NCBI GenBank assembly: GCA_004151065.3
Contig: NWUY0305060836.1
Coordinates: forward strand, 5,760-28,435
Source: Larix sibirica
Taxonomy: Eukaryota; Streptophyta; Pinopsida; Pinales; Pinaceae
DNA: 22,676 nucleotides
Direction: 5' to 3'
Under the pieces are notes generated by a model. The model was not told the DNA's origin. It did not search any database and saw only the letters and a program-made list of their open reading frames with translations. The number at the start of each line of letters is the position of its first letter. Within the stretch, counting starts at the first letter, position 1. The translations under genes were made by a program, and so were the position numbers. Shown here one piece after another: positions 10,014-19,700 of the stretch.

Positions 10014-10498
10014 TTTTTTTCAATCAAAAAAATATCTATACTTTATTAACAAGTATAAGAAAGATAGAAATGAGTACACCTCCCATCCCGGGAAAATTTT
10101 CTTAAAGAACGACCCTCCAAGCAAAGGTAAAAACAACGCTCACCTCCTGAGCCAAGAAACACATGCCCCACATGTAACCAGTTGCCCCCAGCCATAAGAA
10201 AAGAAAGACAAACTCAAACCAATGAGTCGAATGGAACACCCACAAGAGAAACATCACCAATAAACCTAAACAAAAAAGAAAGAACGCTAAGTATCTACAA
10301 AAGAACAAGAACAAAAGATCAAAACATCTTGTAGCAGTCCACTTCCCGAATGACATCGCCAGCCCAATGCTCAAAATGGAGAGTACCATTTAATGAGACG
10401 AGAGCACGTTTCGAGAGAGTGTCAGCTTGATCATTTTCAGCACGTGGAATATGCAAAAACCGGACATCAGGAAAATGTGGAAGTAAGGATCTAACCAG
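10012..10498 (-). mobile_element. 5'-truncated LINE, minus strand
   Basis: About 485 bp, read right to left. It starts abruptly at 10498 inside an RNase H domain, continues through a 3' UTR, and ends in a poly-A tail seen as the T run at 10012-10020. ACATAATCCATT flanks both sides perfectly. On the minus strand the 3' UTR end has GTTAATAAAGT and TTTTTTTGATTGAAAA before the tail, a style shared with plant LINE tails. Truncation from the 5' side is the normal result of incomplete target-primed reverse transcription. Its RNase H differs from that of the neighbouring LINE, so it comes from another lineage. Confidence 0.85.
10319..10498 (-). pseudogene. RNase H C-terminal fragment of truncated LINE
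   Basis: Reading the minus strand from 10498 gives SLLPHFPDVRFLHIPRAEN followed by DQADTLSKRAL. These are the last beta strand and the final catalytic Asp (QADTLS) of an RNase H domain as found at the C-terminus of plant LINE ORF2. About 60 codons remain open to a TAG stop at 10319-10321, which is probably the natural end. The open frame continues upstream to 10594, but bases above 10498 are flanking DNA and TSD rather than RNase H. Confidence 0.8.
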
Positions 10499-10510
10499 AC
10501 ATAATCCATT
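10499..10510. repeat. Right TSD of the truncated minus-strand LINE
   Basis: ACATAATCCATT, an exact copy of 10002-10013, placed at the 5' truncation point of the element. Confidence 0.8.
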
Positions 10511-11988
10511 GAATGTACAACATTGGAATTGGATATTAAAGCTTAAAAATTCTGTTTGGGCATTAATTACAAAATTCAGTTTGGGCATTGGCAATCACAT
10601 TGTAGTTTCTGTATTATGTTGTTTAGTTTGTTATTCATTTATAATAATAAAAAGACAAAGTTGTTAAAGGTGTTATTCATTGATTGTGACTTTGTCATAT
10701 TGGATTCATGCGTTGTTGTATCTTAGGAAAATTATTTTATGTGAAATTACTTGTTTATAAGTGGTTGAAGAGGGTAGACTTCCATGTCTAGATTAAAGAA
10801 GACATGTTTTAAATTTATAAAAACAGTTTTAGCATTTTATCTATTTTATAAATATATTTAATTTTTAAAAGAGCTTACTTGAAGGATAGATATGTTAAAT
10901 GAATCCATGACGTGAATGATGAAGTGTATATTTATAGCAAAGAATTTACCCCCTTGGTGTTGATTCCATGCAACGTTCAAATTTGAACCCATCCCAACCC
11001 TTCCAAAGGGCTTTAGCCTGTTCCATAAGTGCAAAGTTAAATTTCTCTTGAAAAAATATAAAATCCTATTTTTACCAATCCAATTAAGAAGGGCATAATT
11101 TATAACAACATTCCAAAGGAAGGGCAACTTTTGAAATTACTCGTCAATATGAATTTCAATTTTTTCCACTGATAGTTGAATGGTTTTATGGAGATCTGTT
11201 ATTGCAGATTTTAGGTTGTATTGATGGTAGTTTTTGATAGTTTAGACATAGGCAATTGTAGTTATAAAATATTTGTGAGATGAACAACATTGATTATATT
11301 CATATGACAATCATTCTGGAGTGATTTTGTTTGATTCACTCTTTTTGCAATCAACATGTATGGTGAACTTGATGATGTAAATTTTTTGTTATATTTGATT
11401 CAATGAATAGCAAGATACAAGGTTTTTTTTTGTCGAAAAAAATTGTATGGACCCTTGGACAATGGGAATAGGGAACTTACCGGTTACCATCTCCCAACAT
11501 AATATAAATGTATTCATAAAATATGGAATGATATCACAGGTCAGAGCATGATCTCCCGAAAGAAGGAATGAATATCAAAACAAGCACTTCGTATGCAACA
11601 CGATTTCCCAAAAGAAGGAATGAATATGAAAACTACTCCACATACAAATGCAATCTCTCCCTCCATATTTGCATGACCAGACGTCAATTTAGAGTTCATG
11701 CCACGTGTGACAAGATTTCATAAGGAATCCCGAGTGTACAACAAATCGAGCATGACATAGTAACTTGGTTCTTGGAGAAGCTCATATGGGTTTTGGATTT
11801 CTAAATAAGCCTCAACTGTCCAATCCCATCAAATTAAATAAATTTTCTTTAATCTTCAGAATTAACTGTACAAAAAATCAGAACTTTTATGGATTTAATA
11901 TTTTGATCATGTCCAATCCCATCTAGCAACATTATTAAAAAAGACAATATCCTTATGAGTTCAAAATTTTGATTGTCCAATACCACTG
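10511..11988. other. AT-rich intergenic sequence with small tandem duplications
   Basis: No gene supported. A minus-strand open stretch at 10858-11127 has no domain I recognise. AAAATTC(T/A)GTTTGGGCATT is duplicated with a 25-bp period (10546-10589). A 49-52 bp unit beginning GAT(C/T)TCCC(G/A)AAAGAAGG is repeated at 11550 and 11602, with a weaker third copy at 11651. At 11403-11446 a T run, GTCG and an A run resemble a LINE 3' tail, but no TSD or coding sequence was found. Confidence 0.5.
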
Positions 11989-12000
11989 CACAACATTATT
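11820..12000. repeat. Local degenerate repeat, left part
   Basis: Units contain a TTTTGAT(CA)TGTCCAATCCCATCT-like segment followed by CAACATTATTAAAAAAGACAATA. Copies are recognisable around 11901-11949 and 11966-12000. The same units continue at 13657-13910, so the minus-strand LINE at 12001-13656 has split a pre-existing short repeat cluster. Confidence 0.55.
11983..12000. repeat. Left TSD of the RNase H/ORF3 LINE
   Basis: CCACTGCACAACATTATT matches 13651-13668 at 17 of 18 positions, and the inner 12 bases (11989-12000) are perfect. It directly abuts the T run that represents the element's A tail. Because the word AACATTATT also occurs in the local repeat, part of the match could predate the insertion. 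Confidence 0.7.
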
Positions 12001-12291
12001 TTTTTAAACAGAAACTGGAATAAGATTATATTAAAAATATGAGTACAACGATTCTTTACATAGATTTAAACATCATCAAAATGCTGACTGAGACTAGCAG
12101 AGTCCATTCCATATATTTCTCTATTGTATACAAAAATTTCCCCACAGTTTTTTCATCTACTTTCATCGCATGGGTGTTGTAAAGCCTTACAAACTGCTTA
12201 CAAAACAAAGAACAAAAAAACATAACTAAAGGAGCTATAGAAGATTGTCATCTAAATCCTATCCTTGCGTGTCCATTTTTCCTCGGATTGG
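12001..12291 (-). other. 3' UTR and A tail of minus-strand LINE
   Basis: The sequence after the unknown ORF's stop has no further open frame. On the minus strand it ends with an AATATAATCTTATTCC-like stretch and a short A tail next to the left TSD. Confidence 0.6.
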
Positions 12292-13193
12292 CTAGATCAC
12301 TAAAAGTTCGTCCACGGTCTTGGCTTCATTCGAGGGAGATGCTTGACTGTATTGGTTCATTTTGATTAGTTTCTCCAGATCCTTTATGACTTCATCCATC
12401 AAAGCAATTTTCTCATGCATATTTCCATCCAGATCATCAATTCTAGACTCTAGTAAAGCTATATTGTTTCCATTGAACCATGCCTCCTCTGTTAGGGTTG
12501 CTATCTTTTGTAGCACTCCCCCAACCCCCTCCTACACCACTCTCAGCATTCTTTTGAAATCCTCCAGGTAGCTCTTGAAGCTTGTGTAGATTTCATTCCA
12601 GGAAGGCATGACTCCTTTGTCCACTGCAAATAAGGGGGATGAGCTCCAGACTTTGGGTGATTTCCTTCGTTCTTTAACGCTTGAGAAAACCGTATGCCCA
12701 AAACTATATGAATGTTTCAGAAGAAGCTCAACTAAAACCATAGGAGAATGCAACACAAGCTCTTTCTCCATCCCCAAAGGAAGGTTCTCTCTCAAAGGAT
12801 ATGAACTATCCCTCTGAAAGATTACAAATCCTATTGTAGTAAGGCTACGACAAAGTTTTCATCCTTAAGATGATCCTCAGATTGCTTCTTCCCCCAACCC
12901 GCTAGCATATTCTAGCAATTATCAAGCGAATGCCCCTTGAAATCTCCCATTACAACCGCCAAATGCTTTTCACTTGTGTGAGATTGAACAAGTCAAGAGG
13001 TGGAGAGGACATCCCTTGTAGTGGCCTTAATGTCGTAATCAACTAGAAAGACCATATCATTAACTCCAGAGCGTACTCGTCTCTTCTGCAGGCCACCGCC
13101 TATCCTCCATAGGATTGAGATGCCATTTCTAATGTCTAGAGGGGAGTACCAAATTACTCCCCTCCTAATCTGCTTGCTCCTATGTTTAACCAT
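12292..13193 (-). pseudogene. Unknown ORF downstream of RNase H, with coiled coil
   Basis: About 300 codons on the minus strand, from an ATG at 13191-13193 to a stop at 12292-12294, with few lesions: TGA at 12993-12995, TAG at about 12912-12914, one frameshift near 12840 and TAG at 12532-12534. The reading resumes sensibly after each break (for example LAVVMGDFKGHSLDN, then FVIFQRDSSYPLREN). The last 75 residues have heptad-like spacing (IALLESRIDDLDGNMHEKIA, then EVIKDLEKLI), suggesting a coiled coil. I do not recognise the family. It could be a third LINE ORF, a C-terminal ORF2 extension separated by a stop, or host sequence carried by the element. No function is claimed. Confidence 0.55.
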
Positions 13194-13294
13194 GCCCTTG
13201 CCTCAGGTCTTCCCTAAGCCAACAACCCCATTACTTATTTTTAACATGGAATCCATTTCCTAGTTGGGAGTTGGGATTCAAGGACTATCATGCC

Positions 13295-13656
13295 TTAGTC
13301 TAACCTAGCTCCTTGATTTGCCAGGTCGTTAGAAAACCTATTGTTTTCTCGCTTGATGTGATAAAAGAAAACTGAGCTTGGTCTTATGGGAAGGTTGTGA
13401 ATTCTTTTCTGCACTCTTCCAAAATTGAAGGGATTGGTCTTGAAGTGATTGTGCATTTTTTAGATCACAATTATGGAATCTCCAAAGATGAGGATTTTTG
13501 TAATGTTGAGTTGAATGAGAATTTCCATGCCTTGCAATAGGGCCAACCATTCTGCTTGATTGTTTGTTTTTCTTCCCAATCCCCATGCAAATGATTTCAC
13601 TATATTTCCTTCAAGGTCCATTATAACCCCTCCTACTCCTGCCACCCCAACCACTT
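13295..13656 (-). pseudogene. RNase H domain of minus-strand LINE
   Basis: The minus-strand frame from 13654 shows VAGVGGVIMDLEGNIV, then NNQAEWLALLQGMEIL with the catalytic Glu, then KILIFGDSIIVI with the catalytic Asp. A single in-frame TAA (13460-13462, probably from CAA) interrupts it. The same frame continues to FFYHIKRENN and SNDLANQGARLD before a TAA stop at 13295-13297. The first catalytic Asp lies upstream of the truncation point, and the last is Asn (SND where AD is usual). Apart from that one stop, this domain is far better preserved than the LINE on the plus strand. Confidence 0.85.
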
Positions 13657-13668
13657 CACAACATTATT
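13651..13668. repeat. Right TSD of the RNase H/ORF3 LINE
   Basis: CCACTTCACAACATTATT, with one mismatch to 11983-12000. The perfect 12-base core is 13657-13668. Confidence 0.7.
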
Positions 13669-13910
13669 AAGGAGAACAAATTTATGAAATTATTTTTTAG
13701 TGTTAAAATTCTATGATACAAAAAAATTATAGATCCAAAATTTTAATCGTATAGAAAGTCATAATTATTATACATCTAGAGTTTCAATTGTGTCTAGTCC
13801 CATCTAACGGAGGTAAACCAAATTCTTCAAATTCAAAATCTTTATAGATTTATAATTTTGATTGTGCCTGGTTCCATTTCACAACATTATTAAAAAGAAG
13901 ACAATAACAA
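13669..13910. repeat. Local degenerate repeat, right part
   Basis: Continuation of the repeat cluster cut by the LINE. AATTTTGATTGTGCCTGGTT and CACAACATTATTAAAAAGAA at about 13853-13906 correspond to the units at 11901-11949. A further partial unit with GTGTCTAGTCCCATCTAAC lies near 13783-13808. Confidence 0.5.
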
Positions 13911-15038
13911 TACAATAAGGTTGTGACTCTTATATGGGTTGACCTATGTGCGGATTCAATGACTCACTTCAATAATCCTACCTGAGGATTTAATTCTTAA
14001 AGCCTCGTGGTCTTAATTTCTCAAGCCTAGAACCTTCCCAAACCATGCCATTCACAAATTGCTTTTAGTGTTTTGGGATAATATTTAAAGGGAAAACTGT
14101 TGAAGACTCATATGCTCAATTCGCGAGTTGTAAGGCTCACAGGATGCATACATCTCGTTAACATGCGCACACTTAGGCTTGATGCCCCTCCATCAGAGTG
14201 TATCTCATAAACCAAAGTTTTGAAGAGAGAGTATTGTTGTTTTGCATATTTGAGATCCTTTTCCAATATGTTACATGTTTTGCTCACATCTTATCAAATC
14301 TCTAATTCTTAAGATTTGATTGACAAATTAGCCTCTTCAATTCCCAAACTCCTCATTTCACTATTTCTTCACCCATCCAATAAGGAAAGTCAATCTCTTC
14401 AATCCAATCAACATTACAATATATCTCTTCTCCCTTCTAGCAAGAATTTCATAATGCTTGATATTTGCATGAAGTCAGACTCTTGTAGTTTGTGATATGC
14501 ATTCTCATCATAAATCACACACTGATTTATTTGATTATCTAAGTATTTGAAAGGGCTTGGTTATAGATTATTCTAATAGACAAAGAGGCCTCTATAGTAG
14601 AAATAACTATGTGATCATGTGGCGTAGAATTTCCCTTAATTTGATACAATGAAAAGATACAATATCTCAGAACTATAACAACTGAATACTGCTCAGAATC
14701 CGAAAGTTGCTTTTGCTATTCTACAAGACTAGCTATTTTATGACTTCTCTTAAAAAAATATAATGCTAACTGTATGTTTCCAATTATGACAGATTCAGAT
14801 GCACCTAATCCTCGTGACCCGATCGAACGCGAGTATTTACATTGGCATTTATTCATATTCTCTGATAATAAGCATATGATTTTTAAATTTGAATGATCTT
14901 TCGATATATACAAATTTTGTTGAGTCTAAATATCTAGTCAACATTGCATACCCTAAACAGCATATGTTTGTAACACAAGATATATGTGGAGATTAACCTA
15001 AAAGGTTCGAAGGCATTCCCTACTTGATGCGATTATGA
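13911..15038. other. Intergenic sequence, no gene seen
   Basis: AT-rich with stops in all frames. Open stretches are at most about 65 codons (for example 14716-14913 on minus) and show no known motif. It may hold the decayed upstream part of the hAT transposase that follows, but I could not recognise it. Confidence 0.5.
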
Positions 15039-15225
15039 CAAGATATCCTTATTATTCCAGCGAATACAATAGTGTGTGAAAGAGTCTTCTCAAACTTAAA
15101 CAAGGTAAAAAATGATGATAGAAAGACTTTCATTGAAGACATTGGATATGTAAATGTTTCTCTCTCTTAGTGCACCTCATGCTTTAAATGAAGTAGATTG
15201 GAATGCTATTTATGATGTACGGTAA
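15039..15225 (+). pseudogene. hAT transposase C-terminal (dimerisation) remnant
   Basis: In the + frame from 15039, 43 codons read DILIIPANTIVCERVFSNLN then KVKND and a downstream IGYVNVSLS. This fits the hAT dimerisation signature, in which IPANT-x-x-CERxFSxxN-x-x-K is typical of hAT transposases close to zinc-finger 862/KIAA1586-like proteins. A TAG at 15168-15170 ends that frame. A frame-shifted continuation (ALNEVDWNAIYDVR, to 15225) looks like the usual trailing acidic/aromatic tail. No upstream catalytic domain, terminal inverted repeats or 8-bp TSD were found, so only a fossil end remains. Confidence 0.65.
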
Positions 15226-15570
15226 CAAGTGAAAACCATAAAGCCTTAATGATGTAAGCTCAAATACTTTTGAAGAATATCAAATGAATTGAAGAAAAAT
15301 AAGTTTTCTTATTATTTTTGTTGGAATGTGCTCACAAATTTTATGTAAAATAATAACCATAATTTTGTAAACTTTACTAATTTCAATTTTTTTTGTTTAT
15401 TTATTAAAAATTTATATTTTTGATGTAACCTATACTAAATTGTTTAAGATTATAAAATATTAGAAAGACCATATTTATTTTTACATAGTTAATTTATACT
15501 TCTCAATTGAAATTAAATTATTTATAATATCCTAATTATTATTTATATAACTCAGATGGATAAATAATAT

Positions 15571-15680
15571 GTGCCATATGACCGACCCTGACCCACCCTT
15601 CAAATTCGATCACTGGCATGGCATGGAATCTGTGCCATATGACCCACCCTTCAAATTTGATCACTGTCCCATGCCAAAGC
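15571..15680. repeat. Imperfect 61-bp tandem duplication upstream of STN7
   Basis: GTGCCATATGACC at 15571 recurs at 15632, each followed by GACCCACCCTTCAAATT(C/T)GATCACTG. The second copy lacks about seven bases near its start. Confidence 0.8.
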
Positions 15681-15793
15681 TGTGAACTCTACTCAACTGG
15701 TACCTACGCTCTGTTACGTAATTTTTTGATCCCATGATGACAGCCCGGAGATAACGAAACATATTCTCGCAACAGGTTATCACATCTTTTACA

Positions 15794-15891
15794 CGCATCA
15801 AAGATTAGGTAATTCATATTAGTTTCAAAATATTAAATTAAACGCATCGAAGATATGGTAATTCACTTTAGCTTCAATATATTAAAATAAA
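15794..15891. repeat. Imperfect 49-bp tandem duplication upstream of STN7
   Basis: CGCATC(A/G)AAGAT and GGTAATTCA recur at 15794 and 15843, with matching T(A/C)TTAG and AATATTAAA tails. The copies differ at several positions. Confidence 0.75.
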
Positions 15892-16240
15892 ATTAAACTT
15901 GGAAAATTGATTGCAGGGTTGGTTTAATTATAAGTATTGTATGTCAAAGCACTTGGTGGAGTAGCCGGAGAGTAATAATGGATAGCAGTGTCGTGAACCG
16001 TGATTAAAAATGGAGACTTCAATTTTGGTGACCTTGGATCACTCCGGTTGACGTGGCTGTGGCCGTGGATGTGGATGGGAGTGGGCGTGGGTATCGCAGA
16101 AAGGCGGATAACGCGAAGAGACCCCACAACGGGGAGAAACCAAACACACCACAAATCTGAATCGTCATTCTTCCTCAATTACAATGGACAAAAACACAGA
16201 GCAGTTACAATTGAAACTAATCCAATCTATTATCTGAAAA

Positions 16241-16270
16241 ATGGGTAAACACAATATACAATTCTACTAG
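16241..16270 (+). promoter_or_regulatory. Possible short uORF in the STN7 leader
   Basis: ATGGGTAAACAC... opens nine codons and ends at TAG 16268-16270, 27 bases before the STN7 ATG. If the transcript starts upstream of 16241 it would be a minimal uORF. Transcription of this segment is not shown. Confidence 0.3.
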
Positions 16271-16297
16271 AAGCTTAAGCTGTGAATAACTAAAATA

Positions 16298-16732
16298 ATG
16301 GCCGCTACACTAGTACCGAGTAGCTTATGTGGGGTGGCTGCACTAGGCGGAGGCTCATCTTTTATGGGCAGAAAGCTTTTGAATTCAAAAACAGTGACGA
16401 ATTGTAGAGACAGAGCGGGGTCGAAGGCGCAGAAAGAGTTAAAGCTGTTGAAGGGCGGGGGTAGTGCTCGGGCAGAATGGGGGCCAGGGGATTATAATGG
16501 ATTGGTGCTGGGAGTTGGGGTGGGATTGCCTTGCACAGTTATGGAGTGTGGGGATATGATATATCGGAGTACGTTACCACAGTCCGATGGGATAAACATA
16601 ACGGCGCCCGGGGTGTTGCTGGCAATGCTGGCAGCTTCCTATTTATGGGCAACACCGGGAGTGGCACCTGGCTTCTTCGACATGTTCGTCTTGGCCCTCC
16701 TCCAACGCTTCTTTCGTCCATCCTACACCAAG
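16298..16732 (+). CDS. STN7: STN7 exon 1
   Basis: 145 complete codons. ATG 16298 is chosen because it opens MAATLVPSSLCGVAAL, a typical transit-peptide start, and has A at -3 and G at +4. The Cys codons of CTVMEC are at 16532 and 16547. The donor is AAG/GTATCT, phase 0. Reading on past the donor meets a stop within four codons, supporting the splice. Confidence 0.92.
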
Positions 16733-19700
16733 GTATCTATGTAGGAAATTGTATGATTCCCATTTTCTATAGGAAATTGTAGATTCCCATTTCCTATTGT
16801 GTTTTGTGCTTATGCTATTCTACCTTCTTTTATTATTCTTACTGCTATCTTCGACAAAATAATTTTGATCGACATATAACTTTCGATTCAGTTGGGTTGG
16901 GATGATCCCTACTTAAGCTAAATAGGACATGACAAATTTCGTGTACACCTTTCTCAAATGGTAGCTCGTGTAACCATGCTTGCTTGACTTCTTATGTAAT
17001 TCTCCTGCTTGATTGGCTTCTTATGCAATTTTCCCTTTTTACAGGTCGATGGCCATTTGAATTTAGATCATTTGAAAAATTTGCCAAATTTCTATTTCTT
17101 ACATATTATATAAATTGTAGGGCTTGATGATTGTTCAAGGATCAAAACTCTTCAATGATATACATTACACACTCATATGATTGTTCAAGGATCAAAACTC
17201 TTCAATGATATACATTACACACTCATACATACATAAGCTGTCATGTCCCCAGTTGCCTTTTGACACTGTCAAGTGGTACTCAATTTCAACATAGAAAATT
17301 TTCTTCTAATACCTAATTCGAATTTCATCGGTTCGCTGTAGAATTTAACAGAAGAAGCAAAACTACAGCAACCCAGTTAATTAAATTCCCACCCCAAAAT
17401 AAGTATGCAGGCCTACCATGAATTCATCCATAATTATGGTAATTAAATCCATGCACACATTTACATAACTGTAAAGTAAAAAAATACAGAACATAAATAT
17501 AAAACATAGCCTTCCATAACACATTTAAAGAACTTATCTTTTTGAGAGATAATCCTCCAATTGGCTGCAAACGAAGGATGTTCCTCCCAGCCTTAGGCTC
17601 TCATACTTAATCTCTTTAGTATCTACTATAGAAGCCACCCCCGAGTTGAGGCTAACATTTCAGAAGGGTGAAGTCCCTAAAATCTGGCTCTAAGTTCTCC
17701 TGCTCAGCCCATAACCTATAAAACTCATTGGTACCGAAAATTCCCTCTATAGCTATCCCAATCAACTAGCACTCTTCCCCCTTAGGTTACACAACACTAG
17801 GAATAGGATCCCCTTCTCTGCAAGCAGTCCCTCAGGCTATCCCAATTCCCTTCTAGTGCTCCAGCACAAGTTGGCCAAGGAATCTTATTGCTGGGACTTC
17901 AAGGATTCTCAACTGCAGGCCAATTTCCTCACAGTAGCGCCATAATCATTAACAGCGATCTGATTGCCAATGGTATAAGCTTCCATGATAATACAATCCT
18001 TAGCTTCTGGATATTGGTTGTCCTATCCTCTCCCCTACAGTTCGAACAAGCAAGCATCATGAATGAATGATTGAATGTTCCAATTCTGAACATTATATTT
18101 GCAATTTTGCATGATTATAACTCTCCACATGGTGCTCATAAGGAGCCCATGCTTTTCCCTTAATCCCCAAGCTTAAGATGATAATACATAAAGGTTAATT
18201 AATCAACATTAATAATCATGGGTTTAAGGATCTTGAGATATATCACTAGTTAAGGTTTATAGTCAAGGTTTAAAGGCTTAGGTTAATGACTCAATAGGTC
18301 CTCTCTCCTTAGGTTAATGACTCAATAGGTCCTCTCTCCTTAGTCCTTTTTTTTCACTTCCCCTTGTGGAATCATAGCCCCCCATATCTTTTTTTGTCCT
18401 TCTTCATTTGCATCTGTTGGGGTTTTTTATATTATATATAAATGTACAACATTACAATATCTTTGGTCATCCTAGACCATGTATGTTCGGCTTCTAGCTA
18501 TTTCATAATTATATACATAATTACTACATTTTGGGATAAAAAATGGAGTGTTACATAAGCCTTGGCCCCGAAGGATGGGCCATATGCAAAGAATCTCAAG
18601 GTTCAGTCAAAAGAAGCATGCTTGATTTACTTCTTGTAGGTTTTCTTAACATATTTGTTTTTGCCAAGTGCCACTTGAAATTGATGTTTACGGTTGAACA
18701 TTTTATTGAACACTTTGAATTTCACGTTATACTTTGCTTATATTCCTGCTCAATTTCTTACACATTATGGTTGATCTTTGCACTTGATAATGGTGGTATG
18801 AACCGATAGGAAATTTAAAGCAAGGCTTCCTGGTTCTTTATTTTTTTTCTTCTTAATATGATATCTCTGAATCCTTCTATCACTTTAATTATGCTGGCAA
18901 GTTTGATCAAACTTCGTTATTTTTTTCTTCTTTATGAAAGTAAAATATGTTGGACCCATGGTAAAATACCCATTAAAAATAAGTCAGATATGCCTAACAT
19001 CTGTGTGTCCTGTGAGTTCTCATAGGGCTGGATACTTCTATTGACTTCAGAGTTTTTGATTGTTGTCTCTATATTAAGTATTGATAGTGCGCTTGCTTCC
19101 TTGATCACTTTTTAAGGTTTTTTCTAAATGTTGTGTGCAGACGATTTCTTTGGTCATAGTTTTTCTGCCTGCCTCCATTCTATGCTTTCTGAATATCAAT
19201 CTTCAACAGATGCTTGTTGGCTGGACAAGGCTTGCTATTTTTTTGGTCTTATTTTAATTCTCCTATTTTGTATAGTTGCCTGTTATTGACAATGCATTTT
19301 TTACTTTCCTTTTTAATATTTCCTCTTATGTTTTGAGATCTAAATAAATGAGATTGTAGGTTATAGAGCTACGATAGCTGTTCCCTCATTTTTGGGATGT
19401 TAGGCCAGGCACAGTTACAGTCTTAATTTCACCGCTCAAACATTGAATGGAACTTGAGAGAGGCAGATCAAATGACCCTCTAGCTTGAGGATACACATGA
19501 GACTCCTGACTCTATTTTATCTTTTTTATTTTAACTTTGTTTTCACATAATTACCGCTTAGTCTTCTATTATAATGTATTGTACTATTTTCACAGTCCCA
19601 TTGGTCGTTTTTGGCTATTCATGGACATTAATATAATCTCTCGTTCTTTCAGGAGGATTTTGTTCTTGATAAGAAACTTGGAGAGGGTGCTTTTGGTGTA

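Larger units (their letters stand above)
12001..13656 (-). mobile_element. 5'-truncated LINE with RNase H and extra downstream ORF, minus strand
   Basis: About 1.66 kb, read right to left. It begins inside an RNase H domain at about 13656, reaches the RNase H stop at 13295-13297, then continues with a second coding region (13193 down to 12292) and a 290-bp 3' UTR ending in a short A tail (T run at 12001-12005). The flanks match over 12 perfect bases (18 with one mismatch). The plus-strand cut point at the right flank, CATTATT/AAGG, resembles the T-rich/AA preference of L1-type endonucleases. The segment after RNase H is unusual, since the large LINE in this window has only 282 bp after its RNase H. 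Confidence 0.75.
15226..16297 (+). promoter_or_regulatory. STN7 upstream region and 5' leader
   Basis: Sequence between the hAT remnant and the STN7 start codon. Two imperfect tandem duplications lie here (15571-15680 and 15794-15891). Candidate light-responsive words are visible: GATAAC (I-box/GATA type) at 15750-15755 and 16107-16112, and TGACGTGGC with an ACGT core at about 16049-16057. A weak TATA-like TATAAG sits at 15929-15934. These are word matches only. No transcription start can be fixed from sequence. Open frames at 15924-16178 (minus) and 16000-16248 (plus) are not supported as genes. Confidence 0.4.
16733..17238. other. STN7 intron 1, 5' part
   Basis: Non-coding. It holds a perfect 2 x 50-bp tandem duplication (17127-17226) and otherwise shows no feature up to the solo LTR. 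The five bases TAAGC at 17234-17238 are the left TSD of that LTR. Confidence 0.75.

Noticed and set aside
10102-10389. 95-codon hydrophobic minus-strand frame resembling a membrane protein
   Set aside because: It lies in the 3' UTR and RNase H end of the truncated LINE, in a different frame from RNase H. The Phe/Leu richness comes from base composition.
10858-11127. 89-codon minus-strand frame
   Set aside because: No motif recognised and no conserved neighbours. Left unannotated, though a decayed transposon piece is possible.
12362-12817. Two plus-strand frames opposite the unknown ORF
   Set aside because: They are antisense to the minus-strand coding region, which has the better support from its LINE context and coiled-coil pattern.
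15924-16248. Overlapping 80-codon frames on both strands before STN7
   Set aside because: They lie in the promoter/leader. The GTGGATGTGG-rich tract gives fortuitous frames on both strands.
16531-16782. Alternative frames overlapping STN7 exon 1
   Set aside because: Shadows of the strongly conserved exon 1 frame.
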